From JAAYXU01 sp050942555 (GTDB taxonomy: Bacteria > Bacillota > Clostridia > Christensenellales > UMGS416), in the NCBI GenBank assembly GCA_050942555.1, contig JBMNNN010000029.1:1-14569 (forward strand): a stretch of 14,569 nt of DNA, read 5' to 3'. Under the pieces are notes generated by a model. That model was not told the DNA's origin, ran no database searches, and was given only the letters and a program-made list of their open reading frames with translations. The position numbers were made by a program, and so were the translations under genes. Of this stretch, positions 6,780 through 14,318 are shown piece by piece. Within the stretch, counting starts at the first letter, position 1; every line of letters starts with the position of its first letter.

Positions 6780-8408
6780 ATGAAAAACCAAAGACTGTGG
6801 GCTTTGATACTCGCCGTGCTGGCGCTGGCCGCGATGCTGGCCGGATGCACGCAGACGTCGGGCGGTCCGACGGGCACTCCCGCCGCGACCGACCCCGCCG
6901 ATACGAAGCCTGCCGCCGACCCGACCGAAACACCTGAACCCGACCCCTTTGCCGAACCGGTGCATTTCACAGGAAGCGCCGTACCGTATCTGTCTGACGG
7001 CGTGGACTATGGCCAGGACGCCGTTTTCAACGCGCTCAGCGAGAAGTTCAACTTCACCTATCAGCTCTACCCGCTGACCTGGGACAACTGGGCCGAGAAG
7101 AACCGGATGTGGATCACCTCCGGAGAGATGCCCGACTTCACGATGTGGAACTTCAACTTTACCGAGTATGTGAACTATGCCGAGCAGGGGCTCATCGCTG
7201 CGCTGCCCGAGGGCTGGGAGTCGGCGTACCCCAATCTTTACGCGGCGGTCGACGCGACGAGGATCCGGGAGAAGGTCACGCTCGACGGGAAAATATGCGT
7301 CATCCCCAGGCCGACATTTAAAAACTTTGCTCCCGTCCAGCGGGCGCTGAGCCATACAAGCATCATATACAGGGATGATTACCGCGAGCAGCTGGGCATG
7401 GACCCGATCGGCGACACGATCACGCTTGAGCAGCTCAACGAATACCTGAGCGGATGCATCGAGCAGGGCCTTTCGCGGGTGGGCTTAAGCTCCAACTACG
7501 CGGGCATCGTACAGCTATTTGTTTCAATGCACGAGAGCGGCTTTAACACGTTCTTTGTCAAGGACGGTCAGTATGTATGGGGCCCGGCGCAGCCCGGAAC
7601 GCTGGAAGGCATCAAGCTTCTCAAAGAGCAGTACGACGCGGGGATCATCGATCCAGACTTCTATCTGAACAACAGCAAGGAACACCGGGAGAAGTTCGCG
7701 GCGGGTATGATCCCGATGATGTACGACGACGGGACCGTCAATAACCTGGATGGCAGGATTAACGAGTTCATCGCCGCCAATCCTGGCGCGGACGGGTACA
7801 ACATGATCAAAATGACGACCGCGGTCGGGCCCGACGGCAAGTGGCACGGCACCGAGAGCGGGAACTTCTGGTCTTCCACGATCTTCAAGCCCGACATCGA
7901 CGAGAAGGTCCATAACCGTATCCTTGCGCTTATTGACTATGTGTGCACCGTCGAGGGACAGGAGCTCGTCCAGCTGGGCATCGAGGGGACCGACTGGGAG
8001 CGCAACGCCGACGGATCCTACGCGATCCTCCGGCCCAAGAACGAGGACGGAACCTATCCTCTGCTGCGCAACGTCTATCCTTCGTGCGCCCTTTGGTACC
8101 AGTTCGGCGTGCTGGTCGACGATTTCAGCTTTGTCGACCCGACCCGGGACACGCGGGTAGTTGAGTCGGTCATTAACATGTACAAGACAAAGGAGCAAAA
8201 CGGCGATTATCTGGAATTCGATCCCGACTTCCAGTTCTTCGTCAGCGACGCCAAGTCGGTCTACAGTGTGGATGTGGCCAGCGAAATCGTCCGCATCATC
8301 ATGACCGACGGCATCGACATCGACGCCGAGTGGGCAAAATTCATCGAGGCGCAGAAACCCATGTGGGAGCCTGTGCTCAACGATCTTAACGAAGCCTTCG
8401 GCAGCTAG
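6780..8408 (+). CDS. ABC transporter extracellular solute-binding lipoprotein (carbohydrate, LplA-like)
   Basis: This 542-residue lipoprotein is the ligand-capturing subunit of the importer encoded just upstream. The signal peptide ends in the lipobox LAGC with lipidated Cys23, followed by a low-complexity Thr/Pro/Ala linker (about 24-60) typical of Gram-positive lipoproteins. The mature part is rich in aromatic and acidic residues (for example LTWDNWAEKNRMWITSGEMPDFTMWNF), as in family-1 sugar-binding proteins associated with LplB/LplC. The length matches LplA-type proteins. ATG 6780 is chosen for AAGGAGGA about 6 nt upstream; the frame extends further upstream without a ribosome site. The substrate cannot be read from sequence. 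An oligosaccharide is likely from the family. Confidence 0.93.
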   Translation: MKNQRLWALILAVLALAAMLAGCTQTSGGPTGTPAATDPADTKPAADPTETPEPDPFAEPVHFTGSAVPYLSDGVDYGQDAVFNALSEKFNFTYQLYPLTWDNWAEKNRMWITSGEMPDFTMWNFNFTEYVNYAEQGLIAALPEGWESAYPNLYAAVDATRIREKVTLDGKICVIPRPTFKNFAPVQRALSHTSIIYRDDYREQLGMDPIGDTITLEQLNEYLSGCIEQGLSRVGLSSNYAGIVQLFVSMHESGFNTFFVKDGQYVWGPAQPGTLEGIKLLKEQYDAGIIDPDFYLNNSKEHREKFAAGMIPMMYDDGTVNNLDGRINEFIAANPGADGYNMIKMTTAVGPDGKWHGTESGNFWSSTIFKPDIDEKVHNRILALIDYVCTVEGQELVQLGIEGTDWERNADGSYAILRPKNEDGTYPLLRNVYPSCALWYQFGVLVDDFSFVDPTRDTRVVESVINMYKTKEQNGDYLEFDPDFQFFVSDAKSVYSVDVASEIVRIIMTDGIDIDAEWAKFIEAQKPMWEPVLNDLNEAFGS

Positions 8409-8421
8409 TAACCTTATGGGG

Positions 8422-8458
8422 ACGGGGCGTCACCGGCGGCTGGCCTGCGGCGCCCCGT
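8422..8458 (+). terminator. GC-rich hairpin between solute-binding and regulator genes (attenuator-like)
   Basis: ACGGGGCG and CGCCCCGT form a perfect 8-bp stem around a 21-nt loop that can partly pair further. It is followed by GCTCATTT, a weak U-tract. It could be a partial terminator or a 3' stabiliser that keeps the regulator's expression below the binding protein's. Confidence 0.45.
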
Positions 8459-8480
8459 GCTCATTTAAAAGGAGTGGGCC

Positions 8481-9233
8481 ATGAACCGGTACAAGGCGAT
8501 CATCGTCGACGATGACCCCTGGACGCTCATCGATATCAGGGCCTGCTTTCCGTTTGAGGCCAACGGGTTTACCGTCGTAGCCGAGTGCGGCAGCGCCGAA
8601 GCCGCGCTGCCCATCATACTCGCGCACCGGCCCGAACTGGTGATTACCGACATCAGGATGGAGCGCGGGAGCGGGCTTGAGCTCATCAGAGCCTGCCGGG
8701 AGCGGGGGCTTATGAACCTGTTTATCATTTTAAGCGGATACGATACCTTCGAGTATGCCCAGGAAGCGGTGGAGCTGGGCGCTTTCCGCTATATGCTCAA
8801 GCCCATCAGCGACAGCGAAGCCCAGCAGGTCATGCAGCAGGCGGCTGCCCGCGTGGCCGGGATGAAGGAGCGAGGGAAAGATGAGCCCGAAGAGCCCACC
8901 GACGAGGGCGATACTTTTGAGCGGATTATCGGCTATCTGGAGCGCCACAGCGCCGAGAACATCACGCTTGACAAGCTGTCGCGCACCTTTTATATAAACC
9001 GTACCTACATATGCGATCTTTTTCGCAAGCGCACCGGCAAGACGTTCACCGAGCATTTGTCGGATATCCGCGTGCGCAAGGCATGCTTTCTTCTTAAAAA
9101 CACGACGCTTGCCATCAGCACGGTCGCGCTGCGCGTCGGATTTGACGACGCCCGGTATTTTTCCAGGGTCTTTAAGTCGATCATGGGCATGACTCCGTTC
9201 GAATACCGCATAGCGAACAGGGAGCATGCGTAA
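8481..9233 (+). CDS. YesN-type response regulator with AraC DNA-binding domain
   Basis: This 250-residue cytoplasmic transcription factor has an N-terminal receiver domain (about 4-120) with acidic D10-D12, phospho-acceptor D57 (ELVITDIRM), Ser85 and K107 (MLKP). A short linker containing an acidic stretch precedes a C-terminal AraC double helix-turn-helix (about 150-245), ending with VALRVGFDDARYFSRVFKSIMGMTPFEYR. It is short for YesN proteins, which often have a longer middle region. The ATG is supported by GGAG 6 nt upstream. It is the last gene of the transporter unit. The most plausible partner is the YesM kinase at 4639-2816 on the other side of the transporter, giving sugar-induced control of the importer. 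Confidence 0.92.
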   Translation: MNRYKAIIVDDDPWTLIDIRACFPFEANGFTVVAECGSAEAALPIILAHRPELVITDIRMERGSGLELIRACRERGLMNLFIILSGYDTFEYAQEAVELGAFRYMLKPISDSEAQQVMQQAAARVAGMKERGKDEPEEPTDEGDTFERIIGYLERHSAENITLDKLSRTFYINRTYICDLFRKRTGKTFTEHLSDIRVRKACFLLKNTTLAISTVALRVGFDDARYFSRVFKSIMGMTPFEYRIANREHA

Positions 9234-9257
9234 ATAACAGTCGCACGGTCACATAGA

Positions 9258-9277
9258 CTTACAAATTGCTTACATCC
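9258..9277 (+). promoter_or_regulatory. OmpR/PhoP-type tandem direct-repeat box (site A)
   Basis: CTTACA-AATTG-CTTACA is two 6-bp half-sites 11 bp apart, followed by TCCTG. This geometry is typical of OmpR/PhoB-family response regulators. The site begins 59 bp before the -10 element of the downstream regulator gene, and a near copy occurs at 11400 in the same position relative to the next promoter. Confidence 0.7.
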
Positions 9278-9292
9278 TGCGCCGCACGCGAG

Positions 9293-9322
9293 TTGTTCCC
9301 CTTCGGCTCCATATGGTAAACT
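9293..9322 (+). promoter_or_regulatory. Promoter of the OmpR-type regulator/kinase operon
   Basis: TTGTTC (9293-9298) and TAAACT (9317-9322) are separated by 18 bp, with TGG making an extended -10. The -35 is weak, fitting activator dependence through site A. The -10 lies 24 nt before the ATG, so the leader would be very short. Confidence 0.6.
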
Positions 9323-9340
9323 GGTGGGGGGTGACTTCAT

Positions 9341-10000
9341 ATGCATCGGATCCTGCTGGCCGAGGACGATCCTGCGATTTCCGAGCTTATCCATATGAAT
9401 CTGACGATAGCGGGCTATCTGTGCGATACCGCGATGGACGGTGCGCAGGCGCTGACGGCGATCAGGCGGCAGCGGTACGACCTGGCGCTGCTGGATATCA
9501 TGCTGCCCGAAATCGACGGCTACGAGCTGCTCCCGCATATGTTCAGGCACGGCATACCCGTCATCTATGTGTCGGCGAAAAGCGATGTCGCCGACCGCGT
9601 GCGCGGCCTGCGGCTGGGCGCCGAGGATTATCTTGTCAAGCCCTTTGACATACTCGAGCTGCTGGTGCGCATGGAGAAGATTTTGCGCCGCCACGATGCC
9701 GCTCCCCGTCCGCTGTGCGTGGGCGGCGTGACCGTCTGGGAAGCCGAGCGGAGGGTGCAGGTGCGCGGCCGGGATGTCGACTTAAAGCCGATGGAGTTCG
9801 CGCTGATGCTGATGTTCATGAAGCACCCGAATATCGTCATGACGCGGGAACAGCTGCTGCGCGAGGTCTGGGGCGACGAGTTCTTCGGGGAGACGCGCAC
9901 CGTGGACAGCCACGTGGCTGCGTTGCGCAAAAAGCTTAATTGGGCAGACAGGATCGTGACCGTGCATCGCGTGGGGTACAGGCTGGAGGAGGGCAGATGA
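9341..10000 (+). CDS. OmpR/PhoB-family response regulator
   Basis: This 219-residue cytoplasmic regulator has a receiver domain (about 1-118) with acidic E8, D9 and D10, phospho-acceptor D52 (LALLDIMLPEIDGYELL), VSAK and K100 (DYLVKPF). The C-terminal winged helix (about 125-218) has LKPMEFALMLMFMKHPNIVMTREQLLREVWG and TVDSHVAALRKKL, ending in VTVHRVGYRLE. The ATG at 9341 is preceded by GGGGGGTGA. The gene overlaps the kinase start by ATGA, so the two are translationally coupled. Direct-repeat boxes upstream of this gene and of the lipoprotein gene at 11484 suggest it activates both promoters. Confidence 0.94.
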   Translation: MHRILLAEDDPAISELIHMNLTIAGYLCDTAMDGAQALTAIRRQRYDLALLDIMLPEIDGYELLPHMFRHGIPVIYVSAKSDVADRVRGLRLGAEDYLVKPFDILELLVRMEKILRRHDAAPRPLCVGGVTVWEAERRVQVRGRDVDLKPMEFALMLMFMKHPNIVMTREQLLREVWGDEFFGETRTVDSHVAALRKKLNWADRIVTVHRVGYRLEEGR

Positions 10001-11433
10001 GACTCTGGATGAAGCTGACGGCGCTTTCGGTGGCGGTCATATTCGTCGCGCTGGGTGTGTCGATCGCGGTTTTCACCGCCGCCCAGCAGGCTGCGCTGCG
10101 CCGCGCCGACGAGGAGAGCGCGCGCAGGGCGCTGCGCCTTTTTTGTATGAACGTGACCTCGGTCATCGCCGGGGATACCTCCCGGATGCCCAGCGAATCC
10201 CTGCGCAGCATCGTCGACTATTATTTCGCCTTTTACGCGCACCTGCTGGCCGACGACAGCGTCTATTATTCGCTGTCGCAGGACGGACGCTATCTGCACA
10301 ACGTGTGTCCATACGATCCCGCGTCGCTATTCGCGCCCGACGTGGTGCCCAGTCTCGTCGAGGTGACCCAGGGGCTGGCCGAGATCCCCGTGCTGCGCGT
10401 GCCCGCCGACGGCGCCGCGGCGCTTGCCGCTGCGTGCAGTTTCCGCGAATCGGGACAGGACTTTGCCGCCTATATATGCGTGGACGTATCGGATACCGAC
10501 GCGAGAATCGCGAGGATGCGGTGGCTTTCGGCGCTCATACTGTTGCTGGCGTGCCTCTGCACAGCCGCGCTGACGACCGCGCTCATGCGGCTTGCGCTGC
10601 GCCCGGTACGCACGCTCACAGATACCGCGATCCGGATCGCGAACGGCGACTACAAAAAGCGTACGGCCATTGCCGCGAGGGACGAAATCGGCAGTCTGTC
10701 GACCGCATTCGACCGCATGGCCGACTCCATCGAGGACAAAATCCGTTCGCTGGACGCGCAGCTAAAGAAAAAGGAGCTGTTGCTGGGCGCGCTGGCCCAC
10801 GAAATCAGGACGCCTATGACCGCCATTATAGGCTACGCGGACAGTCTGCTGCACATGCCGCTCACTGGAGAGCAGCGGGACGCCTGCGCGCAGCGGATAC
10901 TGGATGCCGGACGGCATACGCAGGATCTCTGCCGCAAGCTTATAGAGCTCATCAGCCTGACCGAAGACGGGCGGATTGAGAGGAAACGCTTTCCGGCAGA
11001 TCGCCTGGCCGACGCGCTCCGCCGGGCCTGCCCGCCGAACGTGTCGATCACCTGCGATTCGTTCGATCTCAACGCGGACGAAACGCTGCTACTGTCGCTG
11101 GTCGGTAATCTGGTCGACAACGCGGTCAAGGCCTCGCCCGCGGGCGCGCCTGTCGACGTGCGCATAGGAGGGGACGAGGGCAGGGCGTACATCACCGTAA
11201 CCGACTCGGGCCGGGGGATCCCTCCGGATGTCGTCAGCCTTGTCACAGAGCCATTCTACCGGGTGGACAGGGCCCGCTCTCGAAGGAGCGGCGGCTCGGG
11301 GCTCGGGCTGGCGCTGTGCCAGCTCATTGCCGAGCGGCATGGCGGCTCTCTTGCGATCGACAGCAGGCCCGGCGCGGGAACGCGCGTTACGGTTACGATT
11401 TCACAAATTGATGACATGTCGCCCACAAATTGA
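9997..11433 (+). CDS. Sensor histidine kinase partner of the OmpR-type regulator
   Basis: This membrane kinase has 478 residues. TM1 is at about 7-28, followed by an extracytoplasmic sensor (about 30-174) containing three cysteines (Cys50, Cys104 and Cys147), TM2 (about 177-198) and HAMP (about 199-252). HisKA has the phospho-acceptor H268 in LAHEIRTPMTAIIGY. HATPase has N-box NLVDNAVKAS (about 371-380), DSGRGIP (about 403-409) and GGSGLGLALCQLI (about 432-444). The ATG at 9997 overlaps the regulator stop and follows GGAGGAGGG; an upstream in-frame start at 9940 lies inside the regulator gene. The last eleven codons carry a regulator box for the next promoter. The pair resembles cell-envelope or antimicrobial-peptide sensing kinases. 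The stimulus is unknown. Confidence 0.93.
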   Translation: MRLWMKLTALSVAVIFVALGVSIAVFTAAQQAALRRADEESARRALRLFCMNVTSVIAGDTSRMPSESLRSIVDYYFAFYAHLLADDSVYYSLSQDGRYLHNVCPYDPASLFAPDVVPSLVEVTQGLAEIPVLRVPADGAAALAAACSFRESGQDFAAYICVDVSDTDARIARMRWLSALILLLACLCTAALTTALMRLALRPVRTLTDTAIRIANGDYKKRTAIAARDEIGSLSTAFDRMADSIEDKIRSLDAQLKKKELLLGALAHEIRTPMTAIIGYADSLLHMPLTGEQRDACAQRILDAGRHTQDLCRKLIELISLTEDGRIERKRFPADRLADALRRACPPNVSITCDSFDLNADETLLLSLVGNLVDNAVKASPAGAPVDVRIGGDEGRAYITVTDSGRGIPPDVVSLVTEPFYRVDRARSRRSGGSGLGLALCQLIAERHGGSLAIDSRPGAGTRVTVTISQIDDMSPTN

Positions 11434-11441
11434 TGCGGACA
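11400..11441 (+). promoter_or_regulatory. OmpR/PhoP-type tandem repeat boxes (site B, two copies) at the kinase 3' end
   Basis: Half-sites at 11-bp intervals read TTCACA (11400), ATGACA (11411) and CCCACA (11422), with AATTG after the first and third. The 12-mer CACAAATTGATG is exactly repeated at 11402-11413 and 11424-11435, 22 bp apart. The first copy matches site A (9258) and starts 59 bp before the -10 element, as site A does. It overlaps the kinase stop codon. Confidence 0.7.
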
Positions 11442-11458
11442 GGCTTTCGCTCCTGTTG

Positions 11459-11464
11459 TACACT
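11459..11464 (+). promoter_or_regulatory. -10 element of the lipoprotein/ABC operon promoter
   Basis: TACACT lies 25 nt before the lipoprotein ATG and 59 bp after the start of site B. CGGACA (11436-11441), 17 bp upstream, matches 4/6 of a -35. The layout mirrors the promoter at 9293-9322, including a CTTTCGCTCC block like CTTCGGCTCC there. Confidence 0.55.
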
Positions 11465-11483
11465 GTCGGGGAGGTGATTTGGC

Positions 11484-12725
11484 ATGAAAGGGATACGCCG
11501 CGCTGCGCTGATTGCATCGGTGCTTTTGTGGCTCGCGTCGGGCTGCGAGCCCGCCGATACGCCGCCCGAAGGAGTGACGCCGTCGCCGACCGCGCCGCCG
11601 CGTCAAAAGCTAGCCCAGCGGCTGGGCGCGCCCGAGAGATACGAGGCGAGCTACCGGTCGGATACCGGTGTGTCGGTTATTACCGTCAATGCCGATGTAT
11701 ACGTGCCCGACGCATACGCGGTCGATATCATAGAAGCGGTCCCGAGGCCCTTTTACGACGAGGAGGTGCTCGCGTTTATCGAACGGCATCGCGAGGGTCT
11801 GGTCTGGACCGATCAGAAAACCAAGAAGGAGTATGACGGGCACGGCTTTGAGATAGACAGCGCGTTTACGGGCTCGGATATCGGGTTTACGATGCATTCT
11901 CTGTGGGTCTATAATAAGGACGAGTTTTACAATAATGATGGCGATTACTATTCGATTCACGCGCATTACGGCATTGATAATCGGACCGGGAAATTGGCCT
12001 GGGAACCACAGCTCGAGTATATCAAAAGCCGATTCAACCTTGGAATTACCGATCTCATGCCGCTGACCGACGGCAGGGCCGAGGGGTGCACGATCACGCT
12101 GGAGGAGGCGCGCGCCTTTGCCGACGCGGAGGCCCATGCGCTCAGTGCTGACTACGAAATGACAGGCTGTGGCCAGCTTCCGGTCATGGAGACGGTGGGC
12201 AATCCCCGGTACTATATATTCCGGTATACGCGCCACCTGGGCGGCATACCGGTCAGCGATCACTACGGCGGCGAGAGCTGCGATAACGAATACGACTTCA
12301 CGTCGGGCCTTGGCGTCATCACGATCATCGTGAACGACGAGGGCGTGTGCTTTGTGCGCTACAGCAACCCCTACGATGTGGGCGAGGTCATCGAGAGGGA
12401 CTGCGAGCTGCTGTCGTTCGACGAGATCATGGACATATTCTCGAGGGTGGGCCTGCTGAGCATACAGCATCTGGAGCGGTACCCCGATCTTAAGGAAAAC
12501 ACATTGGAGGTATACAGGATCGCGTTCGGCTACATGGCCGTGCGGCAGCCCGACGACGTGGACGCCTACTACTATGTGCCGGTGTGGGATTTCTACGGGC
12601 ACCGCGTGCTGTACGGCACCGGCGGATACGCGCACGGGAAGGAATTCGGGAAGATATGGGGCTGTTCGGAGCTGACGATCAACGCGATCGATGGCACGGT
12701 CATCGACCGCCGGTACGGGTACTAG
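11484..12725 (+). CDS. Lipoprotein of unknown function, DUF6034-like
   Basis: This 413-residue lipoprotein has a basic N-terminus, hydrophobic core and lipobox LASGC with lipidated Cys21, then a Pro/Thr/Ala linker (about 24-42). The body (about 50-413) is hydrophilic with many Tyr and Asp residues and no further membrane helix, so it should sit on the outer face of the membrane. The C-terminus (LTINAIDGTVIDRRYGY) and a central ITLEEARAFAD segment recall DUF6034-type clostridial lipoproteins and PepSY-like repeats; I recognise this only by pattern. The ATG has GGGGAGGTGA at ideal spacing, one of the strongest ribosome sites here. It is the first gene of a unit with two membrane proteins and an ABC ATPase, and could be a sensor, inhibitor or substrate-binding accessory. 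Confidence 0.8.
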   Translation: MKGIRRAALIASVLLWLASGCEPADTPPEGVTPSPTAPPRQKLAQRLGAPERYEASYRSDTGVSVITVNADVYVPDAYAVDIIEAVPRPFYDEEVLAFIERHREGLVWTDQKTKKEYDGHGFEIDSAFTGSDIGFTMHSLWVYNKDEFYNNDGDYYSIHAHYGIDNRTGKLAWEPQLEYIKSRFNLGITDLMPLTDGRAEGCTITLEEARAFADAEAHALSADYEMTGCGQLPVMETVGNPRYYIFRYTRHLGGIPVSDHYGGESCDNEYDFTSGLGVITIIVNDEGVCFVRYSNPYDVGEVIERDCELLSFDEIMDIFSRVGLLSIQHLERYPDLKENTLEVYRIAFGYMAVRQPDDVDAYYYVPVWDFYGHRVLYGTGGYAHGKEFGKIWGCSELTINAIDGTVIDRRYGY

Positions 12726-12727
12726 CC

Positions 12728-13423
12728 ATGAGGGCGATACGCGCCGACATGCACCGCGCGCTCACGGGCGTCTGGTTTCCGGTATCGGTCGTCGCTACGG
12801 CAGCCTGCCTGTGGATGGACCTGGGAGAGGACTCCTACTGGCTGCTGCGCGGCGGCGGGATGGAGCCGATGGCGCTCCTTGCCGGGGCGCTTGCGGGCGC
12901 GGGCAGCGCGCTGGCGCTGCCGATACTGGCGGCGCTTCCCGCCGCCGGGGCCGCGCTGCGCGAGCTCAGTGCCGGAGCGGCCCGGATGGCGGTATTCCGG
13001 TGCGGGCGCGGCGCGTACATCGCGGGCAAGCTGCTGGCGGCATTGCTGTCGGCGGCGCTGTCCCAGGCGGCCGGGTGCCTTATCTTTACGGGGCTGCTGC
13101 TGATGCTGTGCCCGGCTGCTGCAGCCCCGTTTCCCGCGCCCGTACTGCTGTCGCGGCTCCTGTCGGCGATGGTTTTTTCTCTTATCGGGGGCGTGGGCGC
13201 GCTCCTGACCAACGACGCGGTGAGCGCATGCACCGTTCCCACGGCTGCGAGCTTCGCGCTGACGATGCTGTCCTCGCGGTTTTTTATCGGCGTACGGTAC
13301 CTGTGTCCCCGCTCGTGGCTGTCGGGGGACGCGGGCGCCCTGACGCTGCTCATTGCGCTCATCGCGGCGGCCTCCGCGCTCTATATGGCCGTGCTGCGAA
13401 GGGAGCTGGGACGCCATGCCTGA
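12728..13423 (+). CDS. ABC-2-like polytopic membrane protein (permease subunit)
   Basis: This 231-residue hydrophobic protein has about six predicted helices (about 13-30, 48-76, 97-128, 140-160, 166-182 and 203-223). The cytoplasmic loop around 79-96 (RELSAGAARMAVFRCGRGAY) resembles the coupling segment of ABC-2 permeases. It has no close family signature that I recognise. The assignment rests on topology and on the ABC ATPase two genes downstream. The ATG is 2 nt after the lipoprotein stop with only a weak ribosome site, so translation is probably coupled. The next permease start overlaps its stop by 8 nt. It probably forms a heteromeric channel with that protein. Confidence 0.75.
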   Translation: MRAIRADMHRALTGVWFPVSVVATAACLWMDLGEDSYWLLRGGGMEPMALLAGALAGAGSALALPILAALPAAGAALRELSAGAARMAVFRCGRGAYIAGKLLAALLSAALSQAAGCLIFTGLLLMLCPAAAAPFPAPVLLSRLLSAMVFSLIGGVGALLTNDAVSACTVPTAASFALTMLSSRFFIGVRYLCPRSWLSGDAGALTLLIALIAAASALYMAVLRRELGRHA

Positions 13424-14318
13424 CGGGAGGAGGGTGCTGGACAGCCTGATGTGGAACCTGCGCATGCTGCGCAGAAACCCGCGCCTCATTATGAGCCTTA
13501 TCATGGGCTTTCTCATATGCTTTCTTCTGACCGAAAAGACGATTTCGCTGTCGCGGGAGTTTCTCACCGATATCGGGATATTTGAGCCGTTTATCTGGTG
13601 CTTCGCCGACAGCGACAGCATACTGTTCGCGTCGCTGGCGCTCCTGCTGCTGCTCTCGCAGATACCGCGGCTGGACGCGCCCGCGGCCTACCTCATTTTC
13701 CGCGTGAACCGCCTGAACTGGCTGCTGGGACAGGCGCTGACCGCCCTCGTCATCAGCTTCGGGTATACGCTTTTTCTGCTCGCCTGCTCGGCCGCGCTGA
13801 CGGCGGGCAACGCGTTTGCCGCCAACCGGTGGAGCGAAACCGCGACGCTGCTGAGCTTTTCCCCGGTCGCATTCGAGGTCGCGCTCTCTGTGATGCGCAA
13901 GACCGTCAAGCTCACGACGCCCTATGCCAGCACGGTCAGCATATTCCTGCTGATGGCGCACTACGCGCTGCTTCTCACACTGCTCAATCTCGCGGTGTCG
14001 CTGCGGCATGGAAAAAGGGCCGGCATGCTCGCGGTCATCGCGCTCAGCTTTATGGCGTACCTCACGACGCCCGACCGGTTCATGACATGGCTGCAGCTTG
14101 ATGCCAACCTGCGCTACTGGGCCAACCTGCTGGCGGCGTGGCTGTCGCCGCTCATGCACGCGACCTATATCATGCACAGCTTCGGGTACGACCGGCTTCC
14201 CACGATCGCGCAGACGCATCTTCTGATGGGCGGGGTAAACCTGGCGCTGATGGCCGCGTCCTTCATCGGTGTGCGGACGGCCCAATTCACGTTCTCGGGA
14301 GGCGATCACCATGCCTGA
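13416..14318 (+). CDS. ABC-2-like polytopic membrane protein (second permease subunit)
   Basis: This 300-residue protein has about six hydrophobic segments (about 23-38, 67-82, 106-130, 172-196, 203-218 and 270-292). The N-terminal LMWNLRMLRRNPRLIMSLIMGF is typical of ABC-2 permease subunits. The ATG at 13416 overlaps the preceding stop (ATGCCTGA), with GGGAG 11 nt upstream. A later ATG at 13449 also has a purine-rich site upstream but would remove the basic N-terminus. It overlaps the ATPase start by the same ATGCCTGA octamer. It is probably the partner of the previous protein in an exporter-like complex. The substrate is unknown. Confidence 0.75.
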   Translation: MPDGRRVLDSLMWNLRMLRRNPRLIMSLIMGFLICFLLTEKTISLSREFLTDIGIFEPFIWCFADSDSILFASLALLLLLSQIPRLDAPAAYLIFRVNRLNWLLGQALTALVISFGYTLFLLACSAALTAGNAFAANRWSETATLLSFSPVAFEVALSVMRKTVKLTTPYASTVSIFLLMAHYALLLTLLNLAVSLRHGKRAGMLAVIALSFMAYLTTPDRFMTWLQLDANLRYWANLLAAWLSPLMHATYIMHSFGYDRLPTIAQTHLLMGGVNLALMAASFIGVRTAQFTFSGGDHHA

